Origin: Auanema rhodensis
Taxonomy: Eukaryota > Nematoda > Chromadorea > Rhabditida > Rhabditidae
Direction of reading: 5' to 3'
NCBI GenBank assembly: GCA_964057225.1
Contig: OZ059897.1
Span: 9,734,001 to 9,798,000, forward strand
DNA: 64,000 bases
The position numbers and the translations under genes were made by a program. Shown piece after piece: positions 60,166 to 64,000 of the stretch (position 1 is its first letter; each line of letters opens with the position of its first letter). The notes beneath the pieces are model-generated. The model ran no database searches. It was not told the DNA's origin and worked only from the letters and a program-made list of their open reading frames with translations.

Positions 60166-63100
60166 CTAGAAGAGAAGAAGAATAAGCAAGAGCTTATGAA
60201 TGTGAAAAAAAATGAACATATCAAACAACATGAAAACAATTTGATAACTTATCACACAGGGTCCATAGAACCAACCGGTGATTTTGTTGCGAACCGTTAG
60301 ATAAGGAAGCTTATATTCTTAACAAACAATTCATCGCTTCATTAAACGATTAGTTGACTTTTAAAATAAGAAAATACGTTCACAACATTTCAAAATAACG
60401 TGAGCTTAAGTTTTCAAAGAATATAATGACAGCTTTGATGCTATTGGAAAGACTATTAAACAAACTGAAAAACATCAATATCAGCCAAATGGATGCTTTG
60501 TGGTGATATGTATTTGGTCAGTTGTCTCAGGTCATACTACGAAAAGATGAATCAAGATTAAACTTGTTTAATATGAATCATAAATGATATGCGAATTTAA
60601 ATTATGAAAGTAATGATCTTATAATAAAGCTAATGGTTTTAACAACTAATCGAATTGATCGAACTAACTGACCTTTTCTTCCGATACTATTAAACACTGA
60701 CAAAGATGTTGAAAAGAACATTAGACCTACATCACATACGTATTTCGATTACCGAAAAGTCAAAAAGCATATATAATATTTGTTATTTCACCACCGTAAG
60801 TAAATCTGCACTAAATCAAACCAAAGTGGAAATTTTTGTTTACAGATTTTCGTAATGAATGATAAATCAGCAAAGAGAAACAAAATCCTAGCGGTTACAG
60901 ATTTTGAATTTAATAGTCATATTCGGACACAAGATAGTTGTCTACACTACATAAATCATTGAACAGTTTGATCATTCAGAGCAAATTGAAAATATTCAGA
61001 TATCATCGAAAAGTCATATGTACTCAGTCGATAACTCCGTTCACTTCACTTGTTATTCCCAGTTATTCAATCAATAATCTATACTTCATAGTTTACCATT
61101 TGCATATATTCCGTATCTATTCAAGTTTTCTATTGTGCACGTGTGGCGCATGTGTCATCCATGTGATGGGCGTCGTAACATATTGTGAAAGCAAAAGATG
61201 TTTGACCCGGTTGATCTTAAGCTGAAATAGATAAATTTTCTTATGATCCAAATACATATTATAACATGAAAAACATATCTGCTAACTACATTTCTATTAT
61301 GAACTTTTGATTGGTCTTCCATATTTCATTAAGAGAAGTGTTACTACAATGAGAATTAGACAACAATAAAACTGTTGTAAAGCTCCTTTCACAGTGATGT
61401 TTGATTATCTTTTTGTTAAATTGTTTACGAAATATTGAGATAGTGTAAAATACATTTTAACTCCATTCCAGTAGAGAATAAGCATAATATAATATATTGA
61501 AACGATAACTTGATAACCACTTAATATTCTCTATGGAATATATGAAAATTTGTTTATTTATTTATACTATATATATTTTATAAGTTCCATATCTATACTA
61601 TACTATAAGAATTATGGAGCAGAGAATTCAAATCAAAACAAAGTAGTTATTTACTTCGGGATTAAAGGAATGCAACACTCTGTTTGTATACCAAAGTACA
61701 ATTGTATAACATTTTTGTCAAAAAAACTACAACACAATACAATCAGTTTCTTTATTCTTCAGGAATCTTTTGTGCTACATCAACATCTACGTGTTACTAA
61801 CAAACAAGGACACGAGAAAAACCCCTCTGGGCATTGTTTCTATACCTGTGCTTTTTAGTGGAACAAAGAATCTTTGTGATAAAGAAGATCAATGTTACCT
61901 GTTATTTAGCTAATATATCGTTTATACTTTTGGTTTATCACTTAAAACAATAAGTGAGTGGTTCTTTCTTAAAAAATTTTCTTTGAAATATTGAAAAATA
62001 CGGGAAAATCAGAAGAATGTAAACAGATCCGAGGTTTTCATTATCAGAAAACGCTCAATGTTCATGTCCTTTTTCTAATTTTTTTCTCTATTAGGTACAT
62101 GACGCACCCGGGTTGCACCCGTAGGCCTATTACATCGTGATCTCTTCTTATGTCTTATGTCAAAGTTGGAAAATATGACCAGTTATGATTTTTTCAATCA
62201 GTAAATTTGATAATATGATGATGATAAAGAACAAAGTTTTTTAATAGAACAAGGAAGATAAACAATATTTTTATAGTGTTCAACTTTTCACAATAATACC
62301 TTAATTCAACACAAAAAAAGGGAAAATTTTGATCTTTATATATGAATTTGGTCAACGGTAGCATTCAATCAAGCGTGGCGATATTAAGTAGTTACACTAT
62401 CAACACTAGTCTTTTGGGGGGTTGTAGTTTCTGTCATGTTGTGTTCAGTACAAACGTTGAGATTAAGCATTAACTTAATGGCTATTGAAAACTTAAAACT
62501 ACATGATCTTTCACATTATCATTTAGTTTAATATGTGATGTTAAAAAAGTTTGTAATCATTGTCGGAAATAAATGTTTCTAATGTACTTTCGAAATGAAG
62601 CTTCTAAAAATAGTTTTTCTGCAGATATCATTTTTGAAAGACTACTATTCTCTTTTTGATCTTATTAAGGCAGTAGAAATTAGTGGTGATTGCTTGGTCT
62701 TCCGTAGAGGTCATTACATCATCATCGAGGTACCTTTTCAAGTTTATAATCGTCATTCACGTGAATAAGCACGGAAAACAAAAAAATCTTGTTCAATTTT
62801 TTTCGACAGGAAACTAACAAATAATTATGAAAGTTTGTTCAGAAGATATTATATATTGAATAGTTAGAGCCGTTTAATTTTCCTTTTAGTACGCTCAGAC
62901 GCTATCATTAGGAGAAAAGAAATAAGAAATCTCGATTTTTCGGAACAAGGCTACATTTTACTTAACCGTGATTACCCTCAGTTTTTTTTGATTTCTTTGA
63001 ATTCAATTCACGTGATTACATCGTGGGCCAAAATTTCCTTGCAAATCTGGTACCATTAGTGTTCGCTCTACAAAAGCCGGGCTTTCTCTAACATACTCTC

Positions 63101-63218
63101 TGTTCTTGCATCGTCACGGTAGACCCTTCACTACAACAATTTCAGCTCCACCCCATACAACTGCAGCCAATTCTATCAACTGTTTGATCCCAGCTGTGGC
63201 CCCTCCCAAAGAAGTGAG
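60166..63218. other. 3 kb intergenic region
   Basis: Upstream of the CoA hydrolase gene. AT-rich, with no recognised family. A 57-codon open frame at 62595-62768 is listed separately. CACGTG palindromes occur near 62759 and 63011. Other open frames have no supporting features. Confidence 0.5.
62595..62768 (+). CDS. possible 57-residue small ORF
   Basis: An intact frame begins MKLLKIVFLQISFLKDYYSL and includes DLIKAVEISGDCLVFRRGHY, ending NRHSRE before TAA. Composition is balanced compared with the flanks. It also contains an acceptor-like CTGCAG and a donor-like GAGGTACC bounding 35 open codons, so it could instead be an internal exon. No family is recognised, and chance remains likely. Confidence 0.25.
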   Translation: MKLLKIVFLQISFLKDYYSLFDLIKAVEISGDCLVFRRGHYIIIEVPFQVYNRHSRE

Positions 63219-63225
63219 TATAAAA
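63219..63225 (+). promoter_or_regulatory. TATA box of the secreted-peptide gene
   Basis: TATAAAA within GAGTATAAAAGGAAC, 68 bases before the ATG at 63293. It is the clearest core-promoter match in the window. A CCCTCCC element and a CAGCTG E-box lie 15-30 bases upstream. Confidence 0.65.
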
Positions 63226-63292
63226 GGAACTGAGAAATTACATTATTCAAGCAGTACTCTGTCCAATATTTCAAAATTTGTAACTATATAAT

Positions 63293-63583
63293 ATGGCTGT
63301 CATGAAGCTTTTTCTGTTATTTATTATCTTCTCTGTTGTTGCTGCCCGATGGATTCCATATAAACAACTTCAAGCATTGAGAGCAAATCTGGACGATGAC
63401 GATTATGATTCTGACAGGTAAATATTAAACATTTCTAAATTTTTATTCATCTATATTCTTTCCAGTCGAGCTGTTTCGGAAAATGTTGATCTGGACACAG
63501 TTGACCAAGCATCATATGATAGGATGCGTAACGCCCTACACTCCATACACGCCCGAGTTGGGGCTATCGGCTTCTCCAAGTAA
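63293..63583 (+). CDS. small secreted peptide precursor, unknown family
   Basis: Two exons (63293-63417, 63466-63583) with a 48-base intron encode 80 residues. A clear signal peptide (MAVMKLFLLFIIFSVVAA) is followed by RWIPYKQLQALRANL, an acidic stretch (DDDDYDSD), and a C-terminal part ending RNALHSIHARVGAIGFSK. There are no cysteines. The size, leader, acidic spacer and short basic-flanked C-terminal segment resemble neuropeptide-like or other peptide-hormone precursors, but no dibasic cleavage site frames a peptide and I recognise no family. A TATA box lies at 63219-63225 and AATAAA at 63674-63679. Unlike most genes here, no splice acceptor sits just before the start, so its mRNA is probably not trans-spliced. 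Confidence 0.7.
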
Positions 63584-63673
63584 CCAATTATGGAAAAGTA
63601 CTATGATCTCTTGAAAATTTGCCAGGGACCTCAAAAGAATCTCAAAAACTGTAGAAAATTTTATGTATATAGC

Positions 63674-63679
63674 AATAAA
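63674..63679 (+). terminator. polyadenylation signal of the secreted-peptide gene
   Basis: A canonical AATAAA 91 bases past the stop codon at 63583. Confidence 0.6.
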
Positions 63680-64000
63680 TATGATTTATTTGAATTTAAC
63701 TTAGAAAGCATGCCGATAATTCAGATAAATTACAATTACAATATATTTCATACAAACTAAAAACACATACAATGCTATAGCAAAGTTATCATAATCATAT
63801 CCTACATGAATATTACAGCAGGTGTTAAGCTGGTAAAGTTTTGGTTATATTTATGCCGTCTCACACGATAAGAGTACTTGGAGATTTTATGAAACAAGGG
63901 AATAGGATTAGAAATGAAATTGAAGCTGATCAAGTAGCAATAACAGAATACATTAGCATCTAGTTGTTGTTTTTAAAAGTAGTTTTGAATCCAGCCAAAC
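63680..64000. other. 3' flank, no recognised gene
   Basis: AT-rich. A 36-codon plus frame at 63853-63963 (starting MPSHTIRVLGDFMKQ) has fairly balanced composition but no leader, splice partner or known family. It could be a coding fragment of a gene continuing past the window. Confidence 0.35.

Noticed and set aside
61550-61858. 102-codon plus frame
   Set aside because: AT-driven Tyr/Ile/Phe-rich composition with no motif, leader or splice-linked exon. Not supported enough to list as a gene.
1-64000. tRNA, rRNA, SL RNA and CRISPR arrays
   Set aside because: GTTCGA-like boxes near 10978 and 45088 had no matching A box or cloverleaf. No SL RNA leader sequence or spaced direct repeats were found.
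1-64000. Transposable element proteins
   Set aside because: No reverse transcriptase, transposase or integrase motif was seen in any open frame. The repeats present are simple-sequence tracts.

Overview
The window comes from a nematode, most likely a chromadorean. Composition is AT-rich. Genes are cut by many short introns of about 45-60 bases. The gene set includes a cuticle collagen with an RFKR-type N-terminal cleavage site, a tyrosinase carrying ShKT (six-cysteine) domains, and a secreted protein with Cys-x3-Cys-x3-Cys repeats of the nematode C_tripleX type. Good 3' splice sites lie 0-40 bases upstream of most start codons, which is the usual footprint of spliced-leader trans-splicing. 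The species cannot be named from the sequence. I see no bacterial features, CRISPR array, rRNA, convincing tRNA or recognisable transposon protein.

Layout. Bases 1-9950 are gene-poor and rich in pyrimidine tracts and microsatellites. Next come an inositol hexakisphosphate kinase (+, 9992-12198), a tyrosinase with four ShKT domains (-, 13139-16880), a PGAP4/TMEM246-like GPI-glycan glycosyltransferase (+, 19745-21207), a C_tripleX cysteine-repeat protein (-, 21780-23804), a cuticle collagen with a very long C-terminal tail and a 3.7 kb intron (-, 25004-30653) and a secreted neprilysin-type M13 peptidase (-, 31567-35221). A 4.2 kb stretch with one weak small ORF leads to a DHCR24-like delta-24 sterol reductase (+, 39428-42560). 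This lies tail to tail with an acireductone-dioxygenase-like protein that has lost all four metal ligands (-, 42745-44072). A TMEM59-like membrane protein follows (-, 47075-48647).

The densest part is 50293-60165. A BCS1 AAA-ATPase (-) is divergent from ISD11/LYRM4 (+), with 254 bases between their start codons. ISD11 is followed after only 11 bases by MAT1 (the CAK/TFIIH assembly factor), and then by transportin-3 (+). The last three look like an operon. An acetyl-CoA hydrolase/CoA-transferase (-) converges on transportin-3. The right end holds a short two-exon secreted-peptide gene with a clear TATA box (63293-63583).

How the genes relate. BCS1 (Rieske Fe-S protein insertion) and ISD11 (cysteine desulfurase partner) both serve mitochondrial Fe-S proteins and share one short divergent promoter region. 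Collagen, tyrosinase and the C_tripleX protein are all plausible cuticle or pharyngeal-lining genes. The remaining genes are housekeeping and show no obvious common pathway. Exon limits were read by eye from splice consensus, reading frame and remembered family conservation. No alignment or search was run.
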